From positions 124,001 through 188,000 of the forward strand of contig NZ_MQUS01000005.1 of the NCBI RefSeq assembly GCF_001953885.1: 64,000 nucleotides of DNA, read 5' to 3'. The notes below the pieces were generated by a model. That model saw only the letters and a list, made by a program, of their open reading frames with translations. It was not told the DNA's origin and made no database searches. Source of the DNA: Streptomyces sp. IMTB 2501 (GTDB lineage Bacteria; Actinomycetota; Actinomycetes; Streptomycetales; Streptomycetaceae). This document shows, one piece after another, positions 9,259-17,300 of the stretch. A program made the position numbers and the translations under genes. Position 1 is the stretch's first letter; the number at the start of each line of letters is the position of its first letter.

Positions 9259-9834
9259 TCAGACGTTCACGCCGAAGTCCTTGGCGATGCCGACCAGGCC
9301 CGAGGCGTAGCCCTGGCCCACCGCGCGGAACTTCCACTCCGCGCCGTTGCGGTACAGCTCGCCGAAGACCATGGCCGTCTCGGTGGCGGCGTCCTCGGAG
9401 AGGTCGTAGCGGGCGATCTCGGCGCCGCCGGCCTGGTTGACGATGCGGATGTAGGCGTTGCGGACCTGGCCGAAGTTCTGGCCGCGGTTCTCCGCGTCGT
9501 AGATGGAGACCGGGAAGACGACCTTGTCGATGTCGGCCGGGAGCGCGGTCAGGTTGACGTTGATCGCCTCGTCGTCGCCCTCGCCCTGGCCCGTGGTGTT
9601 GTCGCCGGTGTGGACGATGGAGTTGTCCGGGGTCTGCTTGTTGTTGAAGAAGACGAAGTGCGCGTCCGAGTAGACCTTGCCCTGGGCGTTGACCGCGATC
9701 GCGGAGGCGTCCAGGTCGAAGTCCGTGCCGGTCGTGGTGCGGACGTCCCAGCCGAGGCCGACGGTGACGGCGGTCAGGCCCGGAGCCTCCTTGGTGAGCG
9801 AGACGTTGCCACCCTTGGACAGGCTTACAGCCAT
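9259..9834 (-). CDS. terD: TerD family stress protein
   Basis: A 191-residue TerD-domain protein. Markers are [48 protein letters not shown] and the C-terminal GQGYASGL. TerD proteins bind calcium through acidic residues and occur in tellurite-resistance and chemical-stress loci. Only this single gene is present, so it is not a full ter operon. Streptomyces carry many paralogues that are tied to development and stress rather than tellurite, which is the more likely role. The protein is acidic and cytoplasmic. Confidence 0.93.
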   Translation of the reverse strand: MAVSLSKGGNVSLTKEAPGLTAVTVGLGWDVRTTTGTDFDLDASAIAVNAQGKVYSDAHFVFFNNKQTPDNSIVHTGDNTTGQGEGDDEAINVNLTALPADIDKVVFPVSIYDAENRGQNFGQVRNAYIRIVNQAGGAEIARYDLSEDAATETAMVFGELYRNGAEWKFRAVGQGYASGLVGIAKDFGVNV

Positions 9835-9993
9835 GATTGGGAGTCCTTCCCCTTAGGTTTCTGTGCCGACGAAGCTAACCGTCACCCCGAAGAACGCCGA
9901 GGGGGGTCCCGGTGGTTCCGGATGCCTTTACCTTTTTTACCGAGGGTGAAAACGGGGTGACGCGAGGCGGGCCGGACCGGGAACATGGGACGC

Positions 9994-10422
9994 ATGTCCG
10001 GGCCCTACATCATCCGTGGTTCGGTCTCGCTGCCCGAGGCCGAGCTGACGTGGCGTTTCTCCAGGTCGTCCGGGCCCGGCGGACAGCACGTCAACACCAG
10101 CGACTCGCAGGTCGAGCTGCGCTTCGACCTCGCGCACACCGAGGCGCTCCCCCAGGTGTGGAAGCAGCGGGCGCTGCAGCGGCTGGCTGGGCGGCTGGTC
10201 GACGGGGTCGTCGTCGTACGGGCCTCCGAGCACCGCTCCCAGTGGCGCAACCGCGAGACCGCAGCCGTACGCCTCGCCGCCCTCCTCGCGGAAGCCAGCG
10301 CGCCCCCGCCGAAGCCGCGCCGGCCGACCCGGATCCCGCGCGGTATCAACGAACGCCGGCTGCGGGAGAAGAAACAGCGCTCGGAGACCAAGCGGGGCCG
10401 CACCGGCCGCGACTGGTCGTGA
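9994..10422 (+). CDS. arfB: Alternative ribosome-rescue peptidyl-tRNA hydrolase ArfB
   Basis: A 142-residue release-factor-like protein. The GGQ motif sits in SRSSGPGGQHVNTSDSQVEL (G29, G30, Q31), and the C-terminal tail is highly basic (RRLREKKQRSETKRGRTGRDW), as needed to enter the empty mRNA channel of a stalled ribosome. It frees nascent peptides from non-stop ribosomes as a backup to tmRNA. ATG 9994 matches the usual family N-terminus MSGPYIIRGSVSLPE; an ATG at 9985 would add three residues. A palindrome-rich stretch follows. Confidence 0.92.
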   Translation: MSGPYIIRGSVSLPEAELTWRFSRSSGPGGQHVNTSDSQVELRFDLAHTEALPQVWKQRALQRLAGRLVDGVVVVRASEHRSQWRNRETAAVRLAALLAEASAPPPKPRRPTRIPRGINERRLREKKQRSETKRGRTGRDWS

Positions 10423-10435
10423 GCGGACGCCTGAC

Positions 10436-10480
10436 CTCGGGCATACGAGGTTTGCCCCTGGGCATACGAGGTCGACCTCG
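10436..10480. repeat. Palindrome-rich spacer between arfB and sigJ
   Basis: The motif GGGCATACGAGG occurs twice and a variant GGGCGTACGACGG once in about 60 bases. CCTCG/CGAGG forms a short hairpin at 10436-10451, and CGAGGTCGACCTCG (10467-10480) is a perfect 14-base palindrome. It may terminate arfB transcription or act as a cruciform or operator; no function is proven. Confidence 0.45.
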
Positions 10481-10534
10481 GGCGTACGACGGCTGCCGCT
10501 CGGCATGTCGATGCCCGCGTCCAGCCGGTGAGCC

Positions 10535-10561
10535 CGTCACATGTCCGGCCCGTCGATCGTC
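10535..10561 (+). promoter_or_regulatory. Candidate ECF41-type promoter of sigJ
   Basis: CGTCACA (10535-10541), sixteen bases, then CGTC (10558-10561), ends 20 bases before the sigJ start codon. ECF41 sigma factors are known to use TGTCACA and CGTC elements, so this is one mismatch from the described signature and fits autoregulation. The match was made by eye. Confidence 0.5.
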
Positions 10562-10581
10562 AGTGAGGTAGAGGACCAGCG

Positions 10582-11466
10582 ATGGCGACGGAGAGGCCGA
10601 AGACCCCGATGAGCGACAACGAGCAGCACCGCGACGACGACCTTCTCGCCAAGCGGTTCGAGGCGTACCGGGGGCATCTGCGGGCCGTCGCCTACCGGAT
10701 GCTCGGCTCGGCCGCGGAGGCCGAGGACGCGGTGCAGGAGGCGTGGTTCCGGCTGAGCCGGTCCGACGCCCGTGAGGTGGGCAACCTCGGCGGCTGGCTG
10801 ACGACCGTGGTGGGCCGGGTCTGCCTCGACATGCTCCGCTCCCGCCGCTCCCGGGGCGAGCAGCCGCTGGACACCTGGCGTCCGGGGCCCGCCGTCGAAC
10901 CGGACCCGGCGCAGGACGCCGTGCTCGCGGACTCGGTCGGGGTGGCCCTGCTCGTCGTCCTCGACACGCTCTCGCCGGCCGAGCGGCTGGCGTTCGTGCT
11001 GCACGATCTGTTCGGGGTGCCGTTCGAGGAGGTCGGCGGGATCCTCGGGCGCAGCCCGGCCGCGGCGCGGCAGCTGGCCAGCCGGGCGCGGCGGCGGGTG
11101 CGGGGGGCGGATGCGCCGGAGGCCGATCTGGTGCGGCAGCGGGAGGTCGTCGACGCGTTTCTGGCGGCCGCGCGGGGTGGTGACTTCGACGGGCTGCTGG
11201 CCGTACTCGATCCCGATGTGGTGGCGCGGAGCGAGGCCGGTGCGACGGTGGGAGCGGTCGGGGTGGCCTCCGGGGCGAAGAGCTTCGCGCATCTCGCGAA
11301 GGTGGCTCAGCCGGTGCTGGTGGACGGCGCGACGGGGCTGGTCGTGTACGTCGACGGGCGCGTCGAGCGCGTCCTGACGTTCACCTTCGCCGCCGACCGG
11401 ATCACATCCATCGACGTGGTCACGAACCCGACGGACCTGTCCACACTGACGATCGAGCCGGCGTAG
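10582..11466 (+). CDS. sigJ: ECF41-group RNA polymerase sigma factor (SigJ type)
   Basis: A 294-residue sigma factor. Region 2 (about 25-95) contains AAEAEDAVQEAWFRL and region 4 (about 115-170) contains ERLAFVLHDLFGVPFEEV. A SnoaL-like C-terminal domain (about 180-285) follows, ending in NPTDLSTL, which resembles the regulatory NPDKL tail of the ECF41 group. In this group the fused domain replaces a separate anti-sigma factor. The usual neighbouring carboxymuconolactone decarboxylase or oxidoreductase partner is not obvious; a flavin reductase gene is convergent. A matching promoter lies directly upstream. The symbol follows the SigJ-type name and orthology was not checked. Confidence 0.9.
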   Translation: MATERPKTPMSDNEQHRDDDLLAKRFEAYRGHLRAVAYRMLGSAAEAEDAVQEAWFRLSRSDAREVGNLGGWLTTVVGRVCLDMLRSRRSRGEQPLDTWRPGPAVEPDPAQDAVLADSVGVALLVVLDTLSPAERLAFVLHDLFGVPFEEVGGILGRSPAAARQLASRARRRVRGADAPEADLVRQREVVDAFLAAARGGDFDGLLAVLDPDVVARSEAGATVGAVGVASGAKSFAHLAKVAQPVLVDGATGLVVYVDGRVERVLTFTFAADRITSIDVVTNPTDLSTLTIEPA

Positions 11467-11490
11467 CCCCGGCGGTCGGCTTGGCCGGGG
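11467..11490. terminator. Hairpin terminator after sigJ
   Basis: CCCCGGC (11467-11473) and GCCGGGG (11484-11490) form a seven-base stem with a ten-base loop right after the sigJ stop codon. Confidence 0.55.
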
Positions 11491-11647
11491 GGCTTGTTGC
11501 GTCAACTCCTCGGTAATGCCGTGCCGTTGGGTGTACGGAAACCCTGGGGGCGTTTCCGGGTGTGAAGATCATCCGTGAAGACGGAGGTAAGGGGGGCGTA
11601 AAGCCTGGATACCGGATTTACGCCGCGGGAATCGAGAACTTCGTCGC

Positions 11648-12220
11648 TCAGTCCAACTGGCGGTACCGGCCCCGGAAATACAGCAGCGGGCCGCCCTCCG
11701 CGCTCGGGACGTGTGCGGTCAGGACGCGGCCGATGACGAGAGTGTGGTCGCCCGCCGTCACCCGCTGCTCGGTGCGGCACTCCAGCGTGGCCAGCGCGCC
11801 GTCGACCAGCGGGGCGCCGGTGGCCTCGCCGCGGACGTAGGGGATGTCCTCGAAGAGCAGCCGGTCACTGATCCGGCCCTTCATCGCGAACCGGCCCGCG
11901 ATGTGCCGCTGGCTCTCGGTGAGCACCGACACCGCCCACAGGGGCTGTTCGTCGAGCAGGTCGTCCATGCGGGAGCCCTCGCGCAGGCTGACCAGGACCA
12001 ATGGCGGGTCGAGGGAGACCGACAGGAAGGCGGTGGCGGTCATGCCGACGTCCTCCATGCCCGGTGCGCACGGGTCGTCCGGGTCCAGCGGCGGCTCCTG
12101 GGCGGTCACCAGGACCACTCCGGCGGCCAGTCGGGACATCGCGGCCCGGAACTCGTCGTTGCTCACCCCCTCAGCATGCCCGGAAGCGGCGGAGGCGGTG
12201 GGTGAGGGCGTCTTCAGCAC
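11648..12220 (-). CDS. Flavin reductase family protein (DIM6/NTAB)
   Basis: A 190-residue FMN-binding split-barrel protein. Markers are FRAAMSRLAAGVVLVTA, MTATAFLSVSLDPPLVLVSL, DGALATLECRTEQRVTAGDH and LLYFRGRYRQL. These enzymes supply reduced flavin to two-component monooxygenases, or act as heme-utilisation-type reductases, in the cytoplasm. No monooxygenase gene is adjacent, so the partner is unknown. The stated start is the longest reasonable one; a GTG at 12163 (VSNDEFRAAM) also fits and would remove a low-complexity leader. It is convergent with sigJ. Confidence 0.85.
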   Translation of the reverse strand: MLKTPSPTASAASGHAEGVSNDEFRAAMSRLAAGVVLVTAQEPPLDPDDPCAPGMEDVGMTATAFLSVSLDPPLVLVSLREGSRMDDLLDEQPLWAVSVLTESQRHIAGRFAMKGRISDRLLFEDIPYVRGEATGAPLVDGALATLECRTEQRVTAGDHTLVIGRVLTAHVPSAEGGPLLYFRGRYRQLD

Positions 12221-12531
12221 GCCGGAAACGCTAATCTCCGCTCCGTGCGAGCCGCATCGGGCGTTCGCCCGAGCCGGGTCCTAGGACCATCGGCCGAAGG
12301 GGCGGGACCGGGACAGTAAATCCATCGGCAAAACACAGAAACTCCACTCAATTGTTCATGTTCTTCTGTGACTTGAGTCACAAGAGGCAGGAATTGTTGA
12401 CCCTGTGTACCGAGTGGGCAGCGCGCTGTGATTCAGTGGCGGGGAAACTCAGACAGCACCGTAAGAGGCACCTCAGAGAAGCGCCGAAGACAACCCTTGA
12501 TTCGCTGCGAGGTCTCGGGGGGAGGGCGAGC
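12221..12531 (+). promoter_or_regulatory. cdgB leader region with BldD-like box
   Basis: These 311 bases separate the flavin reductase and cdgB starts. TGACCCTGTGTAC at 12398-12410 matches the published BldD consensus TNACNC(A/T)GNGTNA at all fixed positions but the last. Thirty bases upstream, GTGACTTGAGTCAC (12368-12381) is an inverted repeat with six-base arms, which resembles a BldD box that is one base too short. CdgB is a known BldD target in S. coelicolor, so regulation by BldD-c-di-GMP is likely. The stretch is AT-richer than its surroundings around 12320-12400. Confidence 0.6.
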
Positions 12532-14187
12532 ATGGAGACCGAGTCGGAGCCGTACGTCCGTCTTGCGTCCTTGCGGCAGCTGCACCAGGTCATGGCCGAC
12601 ATGAACACGGCACGCAGCCTGGCGGACACACTGCAGACCGTTGCCGACGGCGTGGTGAACGCCCTCGGATACGAGATGGCGTGCGTGAACCTCGTCCGCC
12701 CCGACGGCGATCTCGTCGTCGCCGGGTTCTCCGGGAACTCCGCCGCCGAGGCCCTGATCACCGGCCGGGTCGGTTCCCGCGAGTCCTGGGAGCGACGGCT
12801 GCACATGGGCGAGAACTGGGGCGACCTGGTCTTCATCCCGCACACCGAGGGCTGGGTGCTCGACGATGACGACGTACCCCAGTGGTACACGGACGGGCCC
12901 GCGCCGCGCTTCGAGGACGAGTGGCACCCCTCCGACCGCCTCTTCGCCCCCATGTACACGCCGGGCGTGCAGGGCGGCTCCTCCGGCGAGCTGCTCGGGG
13001 TCATCTCGGTCGACCGGCCGCGCAACGGCCGCCGTCCCGGCGCCTGGGGCCGCGAGGCCCTGCAGATGTACGCCTTCCAGGCCGCCATCGCGATCAGCAA
13101 CGCGCGTCTACGCGCGAATATGCAGCGGGCACTGGTCCGCCTGGAGCGCGAGCAGCAGGCGCTGCGGGCCAGTGAGGAAAGCTTCAGGCAGGCCTTCGAG
13201 TACGCGCCCTCCGGCATGGCGATCGCCGAGATGGGCGGCGACCAGCACGGCCGCATCCTGCGCACCAACGACGCCCTGTGCCGCCTGCTGGGCCGCCCCG
13301 CCTCCGCGATGCGCCGCTACTCCTTCTCCGACCTCGTCCACCCCGAGGACATCGGCACCCTGCTCAGGACCTCGGCGGAGGGCGGCCGGGCGGAACTCCG
13401 CCTGGGCCGCCGGGACGGGACGTACGTCTGGGTGTCCCTGCGCAACTCCGTGGTGGCGGACGCCGCCGACGGGCCCCGCTTCCTCCTCACCCATGTCGAG
13501 GACATAGAGGAGCGCAAGCGCCGTGAGCTGCAGCTCGCCCACCGCGCCTCCCACGACTCCCTCACCGGCCTGCCGAACTCCGCCGAGCTGCGCTCGCGCC
13601 TGTCGTCCCGGCTGTGCCGGCGCCCGGCCCACGCCGGCGAGCTGGAGTCCCTGGACGCGGCCTACGGCCACCCCGCCTTCGACCCCCCCGCCGGCCACGG
13701 CTTCGACTTCCGGCCGGGCACGGAGGGGTACGACGGCTACGACCACCATGTGCACACCGTCGCCCCCGAGGACGGCCACGACGACGGCACCAAGGGCCTC
13801 GCGGTGCTCTTCTGCGACCTGGACGGCTTCAAGTCGATCAACGACCGCTTCGGGCACAACGCGGGCGACGCGGTACTCATCGAGGTCGCCCGGCGCCTTA
13901 CGCGCGGTGTCCGCGACGGTGACACGGTCGCCCGGCTCGGCGGCGACGAGTTCGTGATCCTCGCCGACGGCCTCGGCCGGGCCGACGCCCAGGACCTCGC
14001 CGTGCGGCTGCGCAACGAGATCATCCAGCCGATCCGCGCCGAGGGACGGGCCGTCCGGGTGGGCGCGAGCTTCGGCATCGGCTGGGCACACTGCGGCATG
14101 ACTGCGGACGAAGTGTTGAAGTCAGCCGACGAGAGTATGTACGTAGAGAAACGATCTCGTCCCAAACAACACCGACGCGCCGGGTGA
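12532..14187 (+). CDS. cdgB: Diguanylate cyclase CdgB (GAF-PAS-GGDEF)
   Basis: A 551-residue cytoplasmic enzyme that makes cyclic di-GMP. Domain order is GAF (about 20-195), a short coiled linker, PAS/PAC (about 205-325) and GGDEF (about 335-545). The active motif GGDEF is at residues 470-474, and the product-inhibition I-site RDGD (R461, D464) lies five residues before it, so feedback control should be intact. An unusual insert of about 65 residues, rich in Gly, Asp, His and Tyr, splits the start of the GGDEF domain. The ATG at 12532 follows GGGGGGAGG. In S. coelicolor CdgB controls development through BldD. Confidence 0.93.
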   Translation: METESEPYVRLASLRQLHQVMADMNTARSLADTLQTVADGVVNALGYEMACVNLVRPDGDLVVAGFSGNSAAEALITGRVGSRESWERRLHMGENWGDLVFIPHTEGWVLDDDDVPQWYTDGPAPRFEDEWHPSDRLFAPMYTPGVQGGSSGELLGVISVDRPRNGRRPGAWGREALQMYAFQAAIAISNARLRANMQRALVRLEREQQALRASEESFRQAFEYAPSGMAIAEMGGDQHGRILRTNDALCRLLGRPASAMRRYSFSDLVHPEDIGTLLRTSAEGGRAELRLGRRDGTYVWVSLRNSVVADAADGPRFLLTHVEDIEERKRRELQLAHRASHDSLTGLPNSAELRSRLSSRLCRRPAHAGELESLDAAYGHPAFDPPAGHGFDFRPGTEGYDGYDHHVHTVAPEDGHDDGTKGLAVLFCDLDGFKSINDRFGHNAGDAVLIEVARRLTRGVRDGDTVARLGGDEFVILADGLGRADAQDLAVRLRNEIIQPIRAEGRAVRVGASFGIGWAHCGMTADEVLKSADESMYVEKRSRPKQHRRAG

Positions 14188-14304
14188 TCCGCAGGTCAGG
14201 GACTTGATGGGATTCGAGTCACCCGTTTGGCTCAGTCAGAGCGGGTAGGCTCGCCTTTCCAGACCTGTATCGCATCCACCCGCACCTGCTGAGGAGACCA
14301 AGGG

Positions 14305-15201
14305 ATGACGCCCGGCGAAAACAGCCCGAGCACGCCCGAGGACGACGACCCGTTCGGCTATCTGTACGCAGACGGCCAGGCCAGAGGGGCCCAGCCGCCG
14401 TCCGGCGGTTACGGCTACCCGAACTCGGTCAGCAGGGTGCGTGCGGTCGGCGAGCGGCAGTACGGCCAGTCGACCATCCCGCAGCAGCAGGGTGCCTACG
14501 GCCAGCCGAACGCCTACTACCAGGCCCCGGAGACCATGCCGGGCGGCACCCCGCCGAGCACCCCCCGGTCCGCGCCGCCCGCGCCCGACCGCCGCGGCCC
14601 GAACACCAAGGGCCTGCTGATCGGCGCGATCGCGGTGGTCGCCGCGGTCGTCATAGGCATCAGCGTCGCCATGCTCAACGGCAACGACGACAAGAAGACC
14701 GGCAACCAGGCGGGCACGACTCCGAGCCAGTCCCAGAGCCAAGGCCCGAGCCCGTCGGGGAGCAGCTCGGCGGCGAGCGGGGAGCTGCCGAAGGCGGACG
14801 CGAGCACGCTGCAGCTCGGGCCAGGTGTGACGACGGCGTCGGACATCAAGGGCTCGAAGGCCAACGGTGGTGTCTATGTAACGGGCTTCAACCACGTCGG
14901 AGCAACGGTCACCTGGACGGTCAACAACATTGAGAATGCCGGCACCTACCGGCTGTACGTGCGCTACGGCATCCCGGGTGTGGACGCCAACGCGACTCTG
15001 GTGGTCAACAACAAGGCAGATTCGCGGCCACTGAACATGAAGAACTTCGGGGGCGGCACGCCCGAAGGTGACTGGGAGCAGGGTTGGAAGACCACCTGGT
15101 CGAACGTGGACCTGAACAAGGGCACCAATACGATCCAGATCGCTTGCCAGAACGGCAACCAGTGCAACGCCGTCCTGGACCAGCTCTACATCACCAAGTA
15201 G
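14305..15201 (+). CDS. Membrane-anchored carbohydrate-binding module protein (CBM6/35-like)
   Basis: A 298-residue single-pass protein. Residues 1-105 are a Pro/Gln/Tyr-rich cytoplasmic tail, about 107-128 is a transmembrane helix (GLLIGAIAVVAAVVIGISVA), and a Ser/Pro/Gln-rich linker is followed by an extracellular beta-sandwich domain (about 175-298). The domain has CBM6/35 markers such as GGVYVTGFNHVGATVTW, GTYRLYVRYGIPG and the C-terminal NAVLDQLYITK. It has no catalytic domain, so it probably binds a cell-wall or external polysaccharide. It follows cdgB by about 120 bases, so co-regulation is possible but unproven. Confidence 0.82.
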   Translation: MTPGENSPSTPEDDDPFGYLYADGQARGAQPPSGGYGYPNSVSRVRAVGERQYGQSTIPQQQGAYGQPNAYYQAPETMPGGTPPSTPRSAPPAPDRRGPNTKGLLIGAIAVVAAVVIGISVAMLNGNDDKKTGNQAGTTPSQSQSQGPSPSGSSSAASGELPKADASTLQLGPGVTTASDIKGSKANGGVYVTGFNHVGATVTWTVNNIENAGTYRLYVRYGIPGVDANATLVVNNKADSRPLNMKNFGGGTPEGDWEQGWKTTWSNVDLNKGTNTIQIACQNGNQCNAVLDQLYITK

Positions 15202-15225
15202 GGGCCGATGCGGTCCGTCAAGCAA

Positions 15226-15260
15226 GACAGCCGCCGTGGTGTTGATTTCCGGCGGCTGTC
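15226..15260. terminator. Hairpin terminator
   Basis: GACAGCCGCCG (15226-15236) and CGGCGGCTGTC (15250-15260) form a perfect eleven-base stem between two convergent genes. It marks the end of the CBM gene and the left edge of the probable insertion. Confidence 0.75.
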
Positions 15261-15299
15261 GAACATTGTGAACTTCAGGTGAAGCGCTTTTGGCGCACC

Positions 15300-15647
15300 T
15301 CAGCCGTAAATCTCAACCGAGTTGGCGCTGCCGAGGTTGTCCGAGTAGGTGCCCGGCTTCAGAGTGACCAGCTTGGTGCCGGTGGCACAGCCGAGGGTGG
15401 CCTTCCAGAAAACCAGAGTGTAAGAAGTCTGGTTCGAGGCGGACCGGGCGATGTGGTCGAGAGGGATACAGCTGGGCGTTTCGGAGTAGACCGTCCTGGT
15501 CCCGGTCCTGTTCGTCCCCGACCATCCGCAGAACTTGCCCTTCGGGCAGGTGTTGGGATCGGCCGCCGCGGCCGGTGTGGCAAAGATGCCGCCCAGCAAT
15601 GCGCCAGCCACAGCCGCCGTCGTCAGGCTTTTCCTGAGCACGCTCAT
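15300..15647 (-). CDS. Secreted peptidase inhibitor family I36-like protein
   Basis: A 115-residue protein with a clear Sec signal (AVAGALLGGIFATPAAAA, cut near residue 29). The mature part contains CPKGKFCGWSGTNRTGT and four further cysteines or hydrophobic beta strands, which resembles the SMI-type I36 metallopeptidase inhibitors of Streptomyces. It probably acts outside the cell, although many I36 relatives are uncharacterised. The ATG is preceded by GGGGAGA. Two strong inverted repeats lie 20-65 bases upstream. Base composition is less GC-rich than flanking core genes, consistent with recent arrival. Confidence 0.8.
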   Translation of the reverse strand: MSVLRKSLTTAAVAGALLGGIFATPAAAADPNTCPKGKFCGWSGTNRTGTRTVYSETPSCIPLDHIARSASNQTSYTLVFWKATLGCATGTKLVTLKPGTYSDNLGSANSVEIYG

Positions 15648-15667
15648 GTGAGGTCTCCCCTATATCT

Positions 15668-15712
15668 TTCGCTATTGGTCGATGTAGCGAATAGATGATC
15701 ATTTGATCATCT
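15668..15712 (-). promoter_or_regulatory. Two operator-like palindromes upstream of the I36 gene
   Basis: TTCGCTA/TAGCGAA (15668-15674 and 15685-15691) has seven-base arms. AGATGATCA/TGATCATCT (15693-15701 and 15704-15712) has perfect nine-base arms two bases apart. Both lie within 65 bases of the start codon in an AT-rich patch, so they may be regulator sites or promoter elements. Confidence 0.5.
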
Positions 15713-15785
15713 GGCTGACATGAGGGGAAGGGCGTTTCTCGGCCAAGCTGCTAGGCGGGCATATCCGGCGAGGGCTGCAGAGTTT

Positions 15786-16152
15786 TCACGCCGCCGTCAC
15801 CGACGCTCGAGCCAGGAATTTCTCGTAGGCCGCGCGGTCGAAGTCGCCCGCCGCCGGCGCCTGTACGGTCCCCGTCGACAGTGCGGCCGCGCGGGACAGG
15901 CGACCCGGCCACGGGAGTTGTTCGACGAACCCGCTCAACAGGCCGGCCACCGCAGAGTCGCCCGCGTCGGTCGGGTCGCCGTGGAGACGGGCGGGCGGTG
16001 TGGCGCGCCAGCGGCCCTCGGGGGTGACGGCGAGTAGGCCCTCGGCGCCGAAGGGAGTTGACCACCGCGTGGGCGCCGCGTCGGCGGGCGTCCTGGGTGG
16101 CGCGCAACGACTCGTGGGAGCCGGTCAGTTCGGCCAGATCCTCGGCCGTTGA
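15786..16152 (-). pseudogene. Truncated, frameshifted remnant of a PfkB sugar kinase gene
   Basis: This matches the last 40 percent of the intact kinase gene at 18955-19884, on the same strand, at roughly 80 percent by eye. Conserved pieces include AELTGSHESLRATQDARRRGAHAVV, split here into residues around the ATP site, and an intact end (FDRAAYEKFL...SVTAA, stop at 15786). One extra base near 16050 breaks the frame. Similarity stops at about 16150, so the 5' 60 percent is missing. The divergence says it came from another strain or paralogue and was not a fresh duplication. Confidence 0.8.
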
Positions 16153-16214
16153 AGGGGCCCCGGTACGGCCGTTGCCGCGCCGGGCGCCCCACGTTGTACG
16201 TCGGCCATCGGCGC

Positions 16215-16394
16215 CTAAGACCTCGCGGCGTGGACCCTCGCCTCGTGTACGGCCTCGCGCAGCGGCACCGCTTCGGCGCACTCCTCACCCGGGCTGTACC
16301 GGCACCCTGCGGTGCACTTCCGCACGTGGGTGGCCCAGGCGAGCCACTCCTGCTCGTCTGCGAGGTGCAGTACCGGAATGTCGTCGTCAGCCAT
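16215..16394 (-). CDS. Small hypothetical protein of the XRE/ATPase module
   Basis: A 59-residue soluble protein beginning MADDDIPVLHLADEQEWLAW, with two cysteines in RKCTAGCRYSPGEEC that could bind metal or form a pair. Its start overlaps the end of the upstream small gene by eight bases, so the two are translationally coupled. Small proteins like this accompany ATPase and XRE/DUF397 genes in Streptomyces, but no role is established. It is the last gene of a three-gene minus-strand operon. Confidence 0.6.
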   Translation of the reverse strand: MADDDIPVLHLADEQEWLAWATHVRKCTAGCRYSPGEECAEAVPLREAVHEARVHAARS

Positions 16395-16755
16395 GGACTG
16401 CCCCATCGCTCAGGGCGGCGAGCACGTATGCACGGACCGGGTGGTCTACGGCCTCCCAGCGTCCCCGGTCGGGCGGTTCGGCTCGATGTCCATGCCTTCG
16501 GCCGCCCCAGCACGCCTCGTCCGGCAGCAGAGGCAGCCCTCGCCCACTCCACCGCAGCCGCTCAGCCTGCCTTGCCCAGCGCGCCCAACGGGCCGCGTTT
16601 GGGTTGGGGCGCCAGTCCTGCGAGACCTCCGGCGCAGAACTCGACACCGATACCGCGCTGTTGGTCGCTGTTGCGAGCCCACCTCGTGTATGCGACTGGG
16701 ACCTTGTCCGTAAAGCGCTCAGGATGCCCAGCATCCAGGCGATAGGGTTACGCAC
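16387..16755 (-). CDS. Small hypothetical protein of the XRE/ATPase module
   Basis: A 122-residue protein starting at GTG 16755, chosen because AAGGAG lies eight bases upstream. It opens with a short hydrophobic stretch (RNPIAWMLGILSALRT) and has a basic, Trp/Arg-rich middle (ARWARWARQAERLRW). It has no recognised domain. It lies between the ATP-binding protein gene and the 59-residue gene, overlapping the latter, and all three are read from the same strand. Function unknown. Confidence 0.55.
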   Translation of the reverse strand: MRNPIAWMLGILSALRTRSQSHTRGGLATATNSAVSVSSSAPEVSQDWRPNPNAARWARWARQAERLRWSGRGLPLLPDEACWGGRRHGHRAEPPDRGRWEAVDHPVRAYVLAALSDGAVHG

Positions 16756-16830
16756 GTTGATAGCTCCTTGGTTGGCTGTTGACACTCCGCCCCGCGACGG
16801 CCTGCGATGCCGTTTGCGGGGCACCTTCAT

Positions 16831-17241
16831 TCACTCGCTGAATCCCTTCTCAGCCCACACGGTCTTCCCCACACACTCCGGTCGCACGCCCCACTTGTCG
16901 GACAGGGAGTCGACCAGTAAAAGCCCCCTTCCCTCACCATCCAGGTCGCCGGGATTTCCCAGCACAGGCATGCTGTCGCTCTGGGTGTCCCGTACTTCGA
17001 TGCGGTAGACGCTGTCCGCCCTTTCTGTGGACATTTCGATCTGCCGCCCAGAAGTGCCCGGCACTCGTCCGTGCGTTACGGCGTTCGTCATCAACTCGCT
17101 GACGACAAGCGTCAGATCTATTGAGAATCCGGTCTCACGGCCAATACCGCATGACTTGAGGAAGGAGAGACTATTGGTTCGGGCACGGGCTACGGATCGG
17201 ATAGCGGTGGGGTACTGACGGCGTGTGGCCGATTTGGGCAC
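16831..17241 (-). CDS. ATP-binding protein, RsbW/histidine-kinase-like ATPase
   Basis: A 136-residue protein with only an HATPase_c_2 domain. The N-box is LVVSELMTNAVTHG, and the G-box reads GDLDGEGRGLLLVDSLSDKWG. Such proteins resemble the anti-sigma factor RsbW, and in Streptomyces they commonly sit beside XRE/DUF397 regulators and conservons; their partners are mostly unknown. GTG 17241 was chosen because it gives the usual length and is preceded by GGGGG; longer in-frame starts reach 17385 but overlap the divergent promoter region. Confidence 0.82.
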   Translation of the reverse strand: MPKSATRRQYPTAIRSVARARTNSLSFLKSCGIGRETGFSIDLTLVVSELMTNAVTHGRVPGTSGRQIEMSTERADSVYRIEVRDTQSDSMPVLGNPGDLDGEGRGLLLVDSLSDKWGVRPECVGKTVWAEKGFSE

Positions 17242-17300
17242 GGCAATCCCCCAGGGGTTTGATTGAGCGGCCGGTAACGCCAGATTACGAATAGCCGGGG

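Noticed and set aside
9259..9834. Tellurite resistance operon
   Set aside because: Only a single TerD gene is present. terA, terB, terC and terZ partners are missing, and lone TerD paralogues are common in Streptomyces.
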